This document shows, piece by piece, positions 35,601-44,900 of a stretch of 64,000 bases of DNA. Each line of letters starts with the position of its first letter. Position 1 is the stretch's first letter. Both the position numbers and the translations under genes were made by a program. Under the pieces are notes generated by a model, which was not told the DNA's origin, ran no database searches, and saw nothing but the letters and a program-made list of their open reading frames with translations. Source of the stretch: Candidatus Melainabacteria bacterium (GTDB lineage: Bacteria > Cyanobacteriota > Vampirovibrionia > Obscuribacterales > Obscuribacteraceae); contig JADJWK010000002.1 of NCBI GenBank assembly GCA_016716405.1, forward strand, positions 558,001 through 622,000, written 5' to 3'.

Positions 35601-36146
35601 TCAGTTGATCGGCTGCTTGATTTCCAGCCCGTCCAGTTTGGCGGCGCTTAGCCTTTCGCCTTCAACGCTCAAATAGACCTTGTCGTCGCCGGCCACCGAG
35701 GCGATGGTCTTCTGGACCTGATCGAGCCTGGCCTGCATGGAAGCAGGACCGCCGCCGGCGGAGAAGCGGTGCGACAGATTGAGATCGATGCCACCATCGG
35801 TGCGCTCCAGGGAGAGCAGTATCGTTCCTCTGGGAATCTCGCTGGCGATTCCCTTTTCGCTCTCGGATGAGTCCGGACCTTTGAGAAGCTGCTCCACCGC
35901 CGCTTTAATCGGCTCTTGACCGGTTCTGGGGCGCTCCACCGGAACCAGCTCGAGTTCTTCTCCTTGCTGCTTGACGAACCAGACCGTAATCGTCTTGCCG
36001 CGGGGGACGACCTGACCGGAGACATTCTTTCCGGCTTTGCCCAGATCTTTGAAAGGTCCCAGACCGAGAGTCCCGCAGCCAGCCAGAGCCAGTGGCGATA
36101 AGAGAAGGCAAGAAATGAGAAGGGAGGACAAGAAGGTTCGAGCCAT
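35601..36146 (-). CDS. GerMN-domain lipoprotein
   Basis: This 181-aa protein has a lipoprotein signal (LLSPLALAGC, Cys at about 24) and a single GerMN domain (TITVWFVKQQGEELELVPVER, then PIKAAVEQLLKGPDSSESE and GTILLSLERTDGGIDLNLS). GerMN proteins occur in cyanobacteria as well as spore formers, usually as envelope proteins of uncertain role. No sporulation genes are nearby. Confidence 0.85.
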   Translation of the reverse strand: MARTFLSSLLISCLLLSPLALAGCGTLGLGPFKDLGKAGKNVSGQVVPRGKTITVWFVKQQGEELELVPVERPRTGQEPIKAAVEQLLKGPDSSESEKGIASEIPRGTILLSLERTDGGIDLNLSHRFSAGGGPASMQARLDQVQKTIASVAGDDKVYLSVEGERLSAAKLDGLEIKQPIN

Positions 36147-36185
36147 GGGCGATCCTGCTGTGTAGTTGTTAGTATTCTGCCGAAT

Positions 36186-37100
36186 CTATGGGCTCTGCGC
36201 TACCTTAGCCTGATAATTCTTGGGCACCAGTATAAGCTCGCCACGACCTTTCACAAGCGAGTTCTGGACTTCCAGATTGGAGAGGCGAAAGGCATGGGTG
36301 GTGGTATCGAGTCGGGCGAAATTGACGATCGGATTGAGCAGATCCGACAAAAAGGAGGCGAATTTCTCTGGCTCCACCAGGCAATCGGACTGGAGCCTGA
36401 GATCCTCCACCACGATCTTGGATCCGTCCACCAGGCGGGGCCGCCCTTCGATCTTGATGGGAACGCCGGTGTCAGGGCTGGCTCCCTGAGTGATCAGGGT
36501 AGCGTCGATTTTGAGCAGGTCGTCCTCGATCTTGACCCGGGGGCTGACTACGTCGAGCTGCTGCCGCCCCAGTCCGGGCAGATCGAGCTTGAGCCCTCGG
36601 AGCGAAGAGATCACTGCACGCGTCTCGAGGGCTTCGGTGGCATCAGCCTGGGTGAACTCGCTGTCTATGGCCAGGGCGATGGGGGTATTCAGACCGCCCT
36701 TTCGCTTGAAGCCCACCGGCTTGAACCAGATCGGGCTCTTGCTGGCCAGATCCACCGTGCCTATCCGGACCCCTTCGATCTGCGAGTGATCGAGCCTGAT
36801 ATCAACCGATTTGACTTTGCCGGCAATCAGATCGGTGAGGCTGTAAGTCCGTACTTTCGCTTTCACCTTGCCACCGAGTTTGCGCTTGAGCACCGCTCCG
36901 GTAATCTTGCTGGCCAGAAACTCGGTGACGAGATTGATACCGGTGACCTTCTGAATGGTTCGGCTGACCTTGCTGCCGATCGGGAATGACGGATCTGGTA
37001 CCGTCGGTGATGTGGTATCGGCAGCGGTGCTGGGCAGCGGAGCGGCGAGCAAGCTCAAGGAGAATGCCGCAGCTGTCAGAAATGTTCTTGCCCTTCTCAT
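36186..37100 (-). CDS. DUF2993 (LmeA-like) secreted lipid-binding protein
   Basis: This 304-aa protein has a signal peptide (cleavage near AAPLPSTAA) and the DUF2993 pattern: DIRLDHSQIEGVRIGTVDL, a long beta-rich region with VVEDLRLQSDC, and an INPIVNF-like end. DUF2993 proteins are common in cyanobacteria and actinobacteria, and in the latter include LmeA, which acts in envelope glycolipid synthesis. The start at 37100 (ATG) gives the correct signal peptide. Confidence 0.8.
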   Translation of the reverse strand: MRRARTFLTAAAFSLSLLAAPLPSTAADTTSPTVPDPSFPIGSKVSRTIQKVTGINLVTEFLASKITGAVLKRKLGGKVKAKVRTYSLTDLIAGKVKSVDIRLDHSQIEGVRIGTVDLASKSPIWFKPVGFKRKGGLNTPIALAIDSEFTQADATEALETRAVISSLRGLKLDLPGLGRQQLDVVSPRVKIEDDLLKIDATLITQGASPDTGVPIKIEGRPRLVDGSKIVVEDLRLQSDCLVEPEKFASFLSDLLNPIVNFARLDTTTHAFRLSNLEVQNSLVKGRGELILVPKNYQAKVAQSP

Positions 37101-37203
37101 GTTTCTCGAATTACCTGAATGCAGGCGATGTCCCGTAATCATCGGAATCTTACCAGGGGATCTCCGGGTAGCCGATGTGTTTTTCTTAACTTGGGAGACG
37201 GGC

Positions 37204-38040
37204 TCAGTCTTTGTCTTTATCGCGGTCTTTGCGCATGCGCTCGTTCAGGGCTTCTTTCAAGAGCTCGTTTTGCCGGAGCAGTGCTTTCAGGTGCTCGTTG
37301 GCGATAGCAAGCTCGGCCTGCAATTCGGCCACGGTCTGCTCGTGGCTCACCCCGGTGACCGGGTCCCTTCCAGGCATCTTGGGCAGAAGCACATAGCCCA
37401 GTTGCACCGCTTTGAGCGCGGCGGCAGTTCTGGTAGGCACTTTCAACTTGGCCAGGATACATTCGATATGCTTCTCTACTGTACGCAGCTTCATATCGAG
37501 CTCTTCGGCAATCTCTTTGTTGCGCAGATCGAGCCTGATCAGGACCTCGATCTCGCGGTCGGTGAGATTGCTGTTGGGAGCGCTGCTTGTCGGTTGTTGC
37601 TTGACCAGCTGGGTGATTTTGGGGTCGCAGTAAGGAAGACCGCGGGTAACCTGCTCGATGGCCTCGAAGAGGGTCCTGGGTCCGGAGCTTTTCAGGCAGA
37701 AGCCGCGGGCTCCGGCTCTGACGAGCTGGTTGTGATACTTGGTGGCATGGTAAGAGTCGGTGAGAACAAGAACATGAGAGTTGGGCAGCTCGGCATTGGC
37801 ACGCCGACACAGCTCTACACCGTTGAGACCGTCGAGATCGACATCGGTCATGATGAAGTCGGGTCTGAGGCTCTTGATGATTTCATAGGCCGAGAGTCCG
37901 TCTGCCGCTTCGGCGATGATATCGACAACCTCGGAGACGACCCGCTTCAATCCGAATCTGATTAGCTCGTGGCGTTCACATAGGACGGTTCGGGGTCTGA
38001 ACATTGATGGTCTCGATGCCGGTTGTAAAGATGTCTCCAA
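37204..38040 (-). CDS. NarL/FixJ-type response regulator
   Basis: This 278-aa protein has a receiver domain (about 15-135) with phospho-acceptor Asp in FIMTDVDLDG and Lys in GFCLKSSG. A LuxR-type HTH follows (about 160-220: LTDREIEVLIRLDLRNKEIA, then KLRTVEKHIECILAKLKV). A 55-residue C-terminal coiled coil is unusual for the family and may aid dimerisation. No sensor kinase gene is adjacent. The start is a TTG at 38040 behind GGAG; an ATG at 38004 would shorten it by 12 residues. It is divergent from the TPR-RDD gene. Confidence 0.9.
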   Translation of the reverse strand: METSLQPASRPSMFRPRTVLCERHELIRFGLKRVVSEVVDIIAEAADGLSAYEIIKSLRPDFIMTDVDLDGLNGVELCRRANAELPNSHVLVLTDSYHATKYHNQLVRAGARGFCLKSSGPRTLFEAIEQVTRGLPYCDPKITQLVKQQPTSSAPNSNLTDREIEVLIRLDLRNKEIAEELDMKLRTVEKHIECILAKLKVPTRTAAALKAVQLGYVLLPKMPGRDPVTGVSHEQTVAELQAELAIANEHLKALLRQNELLKEALNERMRKDRDKDKD

Positions 38041-38231
38041 AGAATTCTCCGCTATCTACGGGGACAGGTTAATTGTAGCAATGCCCTGGGGAACTACCAT
38101 CCTCTTTGGAATCCGCCTGCCTGTTGGCAAGGGTATATGTATATGCAGGGAGCGTCAATAGTGCCGTGCTTAGCCGGGGCAGGCTATATAGAGTCTTTAG
38201 ATCTGGTGCAAAAACTGTAATAAATAAGTTT

Positions 38232-39602
38232 ATGGGACTGAACAACATTCGATCATCTCTATTCGGCTTTCAAGCCCTTATCAACGTTCTCCTGGCCCGC
38301 TTCCCGGAGGCTGAGTCCGCCTGCAGCAGGGGGATCGAGCTCTGTCCCGATCTCGGCTACAACTACAAGCTCCGCGCCTACACACGTCTCAGGCAGGACA
38401 ATCCCCTGGGGGCGGTGGAGGACTGTACCACCGAGCTGGTTCTCCGGGACGACGATGCCGGAGTCCTGGCCCTCAGGGCCTGGGCGAGCTTTCAAGCCGG
38501 CGACTATGAAGGGGTGGTCGTCGATCTGGAAAGGGCTATGGAGATTGAGCCCGGTCGACGTTTCTACTATGTCGACTGTCTTCGTCTGGTCGATGCTTAT
38601 CAGATTCTCGGACGCGACCGTGAAGTGGTGGACTTCTGCTCGGCGATCATCAAGCCTCGTCTGGAGAGATCCCTTCTCGAAGAGCTATTTATCAGAAGGG
38701 CTATCGCCCATGCCAAGCTCGGTACCACCGAGAGCGCCATCAATGATTGCACCAGCGCCATCCGCATCGCTCATCCCGAGTGCCTGATCGATCTGCTCGA
38801 ATTGCGCGCCCAGCTCTATGAGTCCGAAGGCAGGAGGGAGCTTGCCGAGTGCGACCGGCTGCAGGCCAAGGCCATAAGGCGCAGCGAAGCCCATATGAGC
38901 GAATGGGTCTCCGCCGGCGCGATCAAGCGGCTTTCAGCGCTCTGCACAGACAGCCTGCTGGTGGCCGCTCTGGTGGTCGGTATCAATCTCTTCGCCGGGA
39001 TTCTCGCCGCATCGGTGTCCACCGAGAGCAACTATCATTTTCTCGCCAGTGTCGCTGTGATTCTGGGAGCTCTTCCCTACCTGTTTCTGGCAGGCGTGCT
39101 CGACTTTCTTTTTGTTTTTCTCGCGCCGTTCTGTATTCTCGTCCTGATCCCGGTCTCGATCCTGATCTCGGCGGGGGGACCTGATCAGAGCATTGTTTCC
39201 GGTTTCACAGATCCTGTGGTGCGTGTCTTCGCCTTCGTGCTCATCTCGATGATCCTCTCCTCCTGGCTCTACCGGGCTCTCATGGAGTCGTCCGGGCGCC
39301 AGGCCACGGTCGGGAAGCTTCTCGCCGGTCTCCAGGTCACCAGCGTCAAGGGAGGCAGGCTCTCATTCTGGCGGGCCACGAAGCGTCATTTTTTCCGGAG
39401 CCTGGCCGGATTCCCGACTTTTGTCGCTTTCTCCGTTCTGGTTTTCAGTCTGAGCTTCGAAATGCCAATCCTCATGAGATGTCTGGCCGGAGGCTCCAGT
39501 CTGCTGGTTCTCTATCTCAGCATCGGTGCCTGGACCCGACCTGGGATCCATAACAGCCTGAGCGCTTCCATCGTCAGCGACAGTTTTCGCTTCAAGCATT
39601 AG
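38232..39602 (+). CDS. TPR-RDD fusion membrane protein
   Basis: This 456-aa protein has an N-terminal TPR array (about 15-225) and a C-terminal RDD-type membrane domain (about 235-450). RDD features are KRLSALCTDSLLVAAL at the first helix and TVGKLLAGLQVTSVKGGRLS, followed by ATKRHFFRSLAG. RDD proteins include proposed transporters. The ATG at 38232 starts just before the TPR region; upstream in-frame starts reach 38106, inside the divergent promoter region. Confidence 0.82.
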   Translation: MGLNNIRSSLFGFQALINVLLARFPEAESACSRGIELCPDLGYNYKLRAYTRLRQDNPLGAVEDCTTELVLRDDDAGVLALRAWASFQAGDYEGVVVDLERAMEIEPGRRFYYVDCLRLVDAYQILGRDREVVDFCSAIIKPRLERSLLEELFIRRAIAHAKLGTTESAINDCTSAIRIAHPECLIDLLELRAQLYESEGRRELAECDRLQAKAIRRSEAHMSEWVSAGAIKRLSALCTDSLLVAALVVGINLFAGILAASVSTESNYHFLASVAVILGALPYLFLAGVLDFLFVFLAPFCILVLIPVSILISAGGPDQSIVSGFTDPVVRVFAFVLISMILSSWLYRALMESSGRQATVGKLLAGLQVTSVKGGRLSFWRATKRHFFRSLAGFPTFVAFSVLVFSLSFEMPILMRCLAGGSSLLVLYLSIGAWTRPGIHNSLSASIVSDSFRFKH

Positions 39603-39641
39603 CGCCGTTTAATCAAGTCGTGGGAAAACTACGAAACAGGT

Positions 39642-39651
39642 GGGATATCCC
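39642..39651. promoter_or_regulatory. Candidate operator palindrome before the TPR-rpoB unit
   Basis: A perfect 10-bp palindrome GGGATATCCC lies in the 130-bp gap before the gene pair containing the rpoB homologue. It could be an operator; no regulator is identified. Confidence 0.25.
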
Positions 39652-39732
39652 CCAATAGACCTGCCATGGGGCAATCGTTAAGCTGGGCTCACAATCGACG
39701 GCAACGATTCTCGAGGTTTCTTCAGTTTTTCC

Positions 39733-41958
39733 ATGGCTAAGCAAGCACGATACTTTCAATTAGCAATCTCTGTGGCGATCGGGCTCAGTGTGATGGGACC
39801 GGCTCAGGCGACCAAGCTCAAAGCCAAGCCCCTTCCCAGCCGCGCCGACCTGGCGGGCAAGCCCAGCTATGACCGCGACACAAAAGACTTCGAAGACGGT
39901 CAATCGACCATTGTTCCGGCCTCTCGCTACAAAAGACGGCTCGACTATCGCGAGATCGAGAAGCAGAAGGAAGAGGAAGAAGCGCAGAAGCGCCAGGACG
40001 CCGAAGCTGCCCGGGCTCGCCAGGTGGAAGCCCAGAAGGAAGCTTACAAGCAGAGACTCGATCAATTCAACAAGAACAAGGATCTGGCAGTCCAGTACAA
40101 CAATCAGGCTGTTGCTTTCGGACAGCAGGGACGCTGGGCCGAAGCCATAGAGGCGCATGAGAATGCCGTCAAATACGATCCCACCAGCAAGCAGTTTCAG
40201 ATCAATCTTTCGGCAGCTCGCACGGCCTTTGGAGAGCAAAAGCTCAAGGCTATGGATTTTGCCAGTGCCGCCTCTCTTTTCCGCAAGGCTCTGGCCGCCG
40301 CCCCGGATAACGCAGCGGCTGGCAAGTTGCTCTCGAGCGCCCTGCAGAAGCTCGGCATGGACCCTGGTGATGCCGATGTTCGCATCGGGCTGGGCGATCA
40401 GCTTCTCGCTTCTAAAGATTATCAGGGAGCTTATATCGAGTATCAGCAAGCGATGAAAATCGATCCCGGCGCCAAGACTTTCGTGAAGATGGGTGAGATC
40501 GAGTCCTGCTACCGGCGCTTCAGCGAAGCGAAAAAGTGGTTCGATCAGGCTCTCGCCAAAGACCCCGATTTCGGACCGGCTCACAGACAGCTGGGCTTCC
40601 TCTATCTCGAGCAGAAAGACATCACCCAGGCTGCCGCCGAGCTCAGAAAAGCCGTTATTCTCGATCCCGAAGACTATGCTTCCGGTAATTCTCTGGTGGA
40701 CATCTGGAGAAAGCAGGTGGCGAAAAATCCTCTCAGCCCCGAGTATCACCTCGGTCTGGCCGGAGCCATGCAGCTCACCGGGGATTTCGTGGGCGCCGAG
40801 AGCGAATATAACAAGCTGGCCACCCTGGAGCCCAACCATGCCGGTCTGAAAGCCGGTCGCGAGAGTCTCGCCAAAGCCTATCAGCACGCCAATGCCGAGA
40901 AGCATAGAAAGGCAGCCGAGACCCTTTTCGGTCAGGGTCTGAAACGGGAAGCTCTTGCCGAGATCTCTCAGGCTGTCATGATCGAGCCTCGTAATGCCAA
41001 GTATCAGTTCCTCCTCGGTGAATGTCTCGAGGCCAACGGCGACTATAAGGGTGCGCATCAGGCTTATCTGACCTGTGTGTTGATCGATCCGGAGAAGAAT
41101 CAGGAAGCCGCTGCTCGCATGAAACAGATGCAGTCCGGTGGTGGCTCGAGCCGTGAGCCTGCCCAGCAGCTTATTCCTTTCAATACCCAGGCGCCGGTCA
41201 CGATGACCACCCGCAAGAGCATCTATGAGGGCGGGCCTTATCAGCAACAGATGCAGCAGCAGCCCGGCTATCAGCCACAGATTCAACCGCAGATCCAGCA
41301 ACAGATCCAGCAACAGATCCCGCAACAAATCTCGCAACAGATCCCGCAACAGATCTCACAACAGATCCCACCACAGATCCCGCAACAGATCCCGCAACAG
41401 ATCCCGCAACAAATGGGACTCCAGCCTGGTCTCCAACCTCTCAACGCCGTCACCAATCTGACCGGCTCACCGGCTCAGCCTCGTGCCATGGCGCCAGCCC
41501 AGGGTGGCTTCGAGTTTCAGCCCTCTGAAGCTCAGTCTTCCGAGTCTCAATCGTCTGAAGTAAGGGCAGGCAGCCAACCCCGTATTTTCCCCGCTGCCCA
41601 TGCGGACAATCCCATTGCAGACGGACCTGCTCCAGCCGATACTACTAACAACGGAGCGCTGAGCGCTTCGATGGCGATGGTAAGCGCAGCCGAGCAGCAG
41701 AAGGACCACATGGGCGCAGTCGAATTACTCAAAGAGATGCTCAACCAAAACCTCGAGGATGCCTCGGTTCATCACAGGCTGGCAGTCAACCTCATGGCGG
41801 CAGGCAAGATCAGCGAGGCAGTCACCGAGTTCCGTATCGCCAGCGCTCTCAAGCCCGGTGAGAAAACCTATAGCGAAGACCTCGCCAGGGCAATGTCGGT
41901 GAACAAGCGTGCCATCACCAGCGCTCCCGTTCAGGCCGCTGTTGGAGGTGCTCAATGA
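39733..41958 (+). CDS. Secreted TPR protein with Gln-rich linker, coupled to rpoB homologue
   Basis: This 741-aa protein has a signal peptide (LAISVAIGLSVMGPAQA), a charged coiled coil (about 70-115), a run of about nine TPRs (about 115-455), a Gln/Pro-rich repeat (QQIPQQISQQIP, about 505-560) and one more TPR pair near the C-terminus. The export signal suggests it acts in the periplasm or envelope. The last four bases overlap the next start (ATGA), with GGAGG inside this gene serving the rpoB homologue. The pairing of an exported scaffold with an RNA polymerase subunit is unusual. Confidence 0.82.
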   Translation: MAKQARYFQLAISVAIGLSVMGPAQATKLKAKPLPSRADLAGKPSYDRDTKDFEDGQSTIVPASRYKRRLDYREIEKQKEEEEAQKRQDAEAARARQVEAQKEAYKQRLDQFNKNKDLAVQYNNQAVAFGQQGRWAEAIEAHENAVKYDPTSKQFQINLSAARTAFGEQKLKAMDFASAASLFRKALAAAPDNAAAGKLLSSALQKLGMDPGDADVRIGLGDQLLASKDYQGAYIEYQQAMKIDPGAKTFVKMGEIESCYRRFSEAKKWFDQALAKDPDFGPAHRQLGFLYLEQKDITQAAAELRKAVILDPEDYASGNSLVDIWRKQVAKNPLSPEYHLGLAGAMQLTGDFVGAESEYNKLATLEPNHAGLKAGRESLAKAYQHANAEKHRKAAETLFGQGLKREALAEISQAVMIEPRNAKYQFLLGECLEANGDYKGAHQAYLTCVLIDPEKNQEAAARMKQMQSGGGSSREPAQQLIPFNTQAPVTMTTRKSIYEGGPYQQQMQQQPGYQPQIQPQIQQQIQQQIPQQISQQIPQQISQQIPPQIPQQIPQQIPQQMGLQPGLQPLNAVTNLTGSPAQPRAMAPAQGGFEFQPSEAQSSESQSSEVRAGSQPRIFPAAHADNPIADGPAPADTTNNGALSASMAMVSAAEQQKDHMGAVELLKEMLNQNLEDASVHHRLAVNLMAAGKISEAVTEFRIASALKPGEKTYSEDLARAMSVNKRAITSAPVQAAVGGAQ
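41281..41415 (+). repeat. 12-bp coding repeat (QQIP)
   Basis: About eleven copies of a 12-bp unit like CAACAGATCCCG, with small changes, encode QQIP/QQIS repeats. They form an extended Gln-rich linker. Confidence 0.85.
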
Positions 41959-44900
41959 GCTTCCATTTCCAACCACCCGACCTGGCAGAGCACCCCCGGC
42001 GCTCCTACAGACGTTTTCTGGAAGAGACCCTGGGCAATCTCTTCTCCGAGATCTCTCCGGTGGCAAGCGAATATTCTCCTCGTTTCGAGCTCACCTTCGT
42101 CGGTCCCGACGGCAAAGTGAAATGGTGGTTCGAAGACTATGCCCAGGACTCGGGTTATCCCGAATCGGCCGAGCAGGCTCGCAAGACCAATATGACCCAC
42201 GCTCGCCGACTGATGATGGAGTCCTGGCTGCGCGACACCACCACCGGTGAGCTGCGCAAGTCCAAGTGCTATATCGCCGACATGCCGGTAATCACCGATC
42301 GCGGTACATTCGTAATCAATGGCTCCGAGCGTGTCGTTCTCGGCCAGCTCGTCCGGGCTCCCGGTATCTATTACAGCCAGCCGGGCATCTCCCAGTTCAA
42401 GGCTCTCTTGCTCGCCGAGCTCGGCGCCCCTGTGACCTTCGAGCTGGTTCTCGATCATTCCACCGGCAAGACCAGCCGCGCCCGCTGCCGGATCAAGCTT
42501 CCCAAACGGAGCTGGCTTGCCGCGACTACACTTCTCCAGGCCATGGGCGTCGACGCCAACGAAATAGAGAAGAGACTGGGCTCGCTTCTTTCCCGCAACC
42601 GGATCGAATGGTCGCAACTCACTCAGAACGAAGCTCTCGCCCTTGTCGGTCGTGCCTGGAAAAACGACGGCGGCGGCGGTGCCAGCTCCGGTGCCTCGGC
42701 TCTTGCCGAGCTCACCGACAAGCGTCGTTATTCGCTATCCAAACTCGGTCGCAAGCGGATCAATGAAAAGCTCGGTCTCGAGAGCGATTCGCTCCAGCTT
42801 ACCGCCGAGGACCTTTTCGCGGCTGTCGAGTATATGCTCGGGCTTCCTCACGACATGGGCTTTGTCGACAACGTCGACAGTCTCGAGAACCGTCATCTGA
42901 GAGGCGTCGGTGAGACCATGACCCGTGCCGTGCGTCCGGCTCTGGCCCAGATGGCCCGTTCGGTGAAAATGAGACTGGAGCTCAACGAAGACGAGGAGAT
43001 TGGCAGCCCCAACGACCTCATCGACACCAGACCTTTTGCAAACGCTATCAGTAAATATTTCGCCGGAAACCCGCTGGTTCAATATCTCGATCAACAGAAT
43101 CCGCTCTCCGAGCTCTCTCACCGCCGCCGGATCACATCCTTCGGTCCCGGTGGTATCGACCCGGCCGCGGCTCCTGTGGAGATGCGGGATGTGCATCCCA
43201 GCCAGATCGGCCGTGTCTGCCTGGTCGAGTCTCCGGAAGGAAAGAACTGCGGTATGGTCTCCTACCTCGCGACTTACTGCCGAATCGACGATGACGGCTT
43301 CCTGACCGTGCCATATCGCAAGGTCAAGGACGGCGTTCTCACCGATGCAGTTCAGTATCTGACTCCCAGCGACGACAAGAGATACACCCTGGCTCCTCCC
43401 GACACAAAGGTCAAAGACGGCAAGATTGTCGGACCCCTGGTGGCGGCCAGACGCGGAGAGCTCTTCTTCGAAGTGCCTCCGGAAGCCATCGATATGATCG
43501 GTATCACTCCCCAGGGATTCTTCTCTGTGGGCTCCGGTCTCATTCCCTTCCTGGAGCATGACGACGCGAACCGCGCTCTCATGGGCGGCGGCATGATGCG
43601 GCAGACCCTGCCCCTGGTGCGACCCGAGCGTCCCCGGGTAGGCACCGGCATGGAAAAAATCGTGGCTCGCTCCTCCGGTCATTCGGTCATCGCCAGACGC
43701 GGCGGTATAGTCACCCATGTCGATGGCAACAAGATAGAGATCCAGCAGGCAAGCGGCGAAATCCGCACTTATAATCTCACTCGTTTCGATCGCACGAACC
43801 AGAACACCATCCTCGACCAGAGACCGGCAGTGGCTAAAGGCGATCGGGTGGAAGCCGGGCAGATCATCGCCGACGGACCGGCAAGCGACAAGGGCGAGCT
43901 GGCTCTGGGCCGGAATCTCCTGACCGCCTTCCTCTCCTGGAACGGCTATAACTTCGAAGACGCCATCATCATCAGGCAGGGTATCGTCAGGGATGACGTC
44001 ATCACCCATATCGAGATCGAGAAACATTCCATCGGTGTCTACCAGACCCTGCGCGGACCGGAAATCCTCACTCCCGAGCTTCCTAACGTCGCCGGCAAGG
44101 ATATCGAGCATCTGGACGAGCGCGGTATCGCCAAGATAGGCAGCTATGTCGAGCCTGGCGATGTGCTGGTCTCCAAGCTCACGCCGAAAGAGCACCGAGC
44201 CCTGAGCTCGGAGGAAGAGCTCCTCCAGGCGATCTTCGGTAAAGTCGCCGAAGAGATGGCGGACAGCTCCCTTCGTGTTCCGCACGGAGCCGGCGGCCGG
44301 GTCATCGATGTGCGTATCTTCACTCCCGAGACCACACCCGAGATGAAAGCCGGTGTCATCTGCGAGATCGAAGTTCTCACCGCCCGGTTGTGCAAGCTCG
44401 AGGTCGGGGACAAGCTTGCCGGACGTCACGGAAACAAGGGCATTGTCGCCACCATCGTTCCTGATGAGGACATGCCTTATCTTCCCGACGGCACTCCGGT
44501 GGACATCGTTCTCAATCCTCTCGGCGTTCCCAGCCGTATGAATGTCGGTCAGGTGATGGACACCCAGCTCGGCTACTACGCCAGCGTCCTCAATCGCTTT
44601 TATCGCATCCACCAGTTCGACGAGTCTCTCGCCAAAGACGCTTCTTACAACCTGGTCAAGGAAGCCCTGGAGGAAGTGCGTAAGACCCCCGGCTATGAAT
44701 GGCTGGGAGAAGACGGCAAGGTCACTCTTTATGACGGCAGAACCGGTGAGCCGATCAACAGCCCGGTCCTGGTCGGTCGCCAGTATATGCTCAAGCTCAA
44801 CCAGCTCGTGCTCCACAAGATTAACGCCAGATCCGGTCTCGGCGGTCCCTACGCTGCGGTTACCCAGCAGCCGGTGGGCGGCAAGGCCAACCATGGCGGT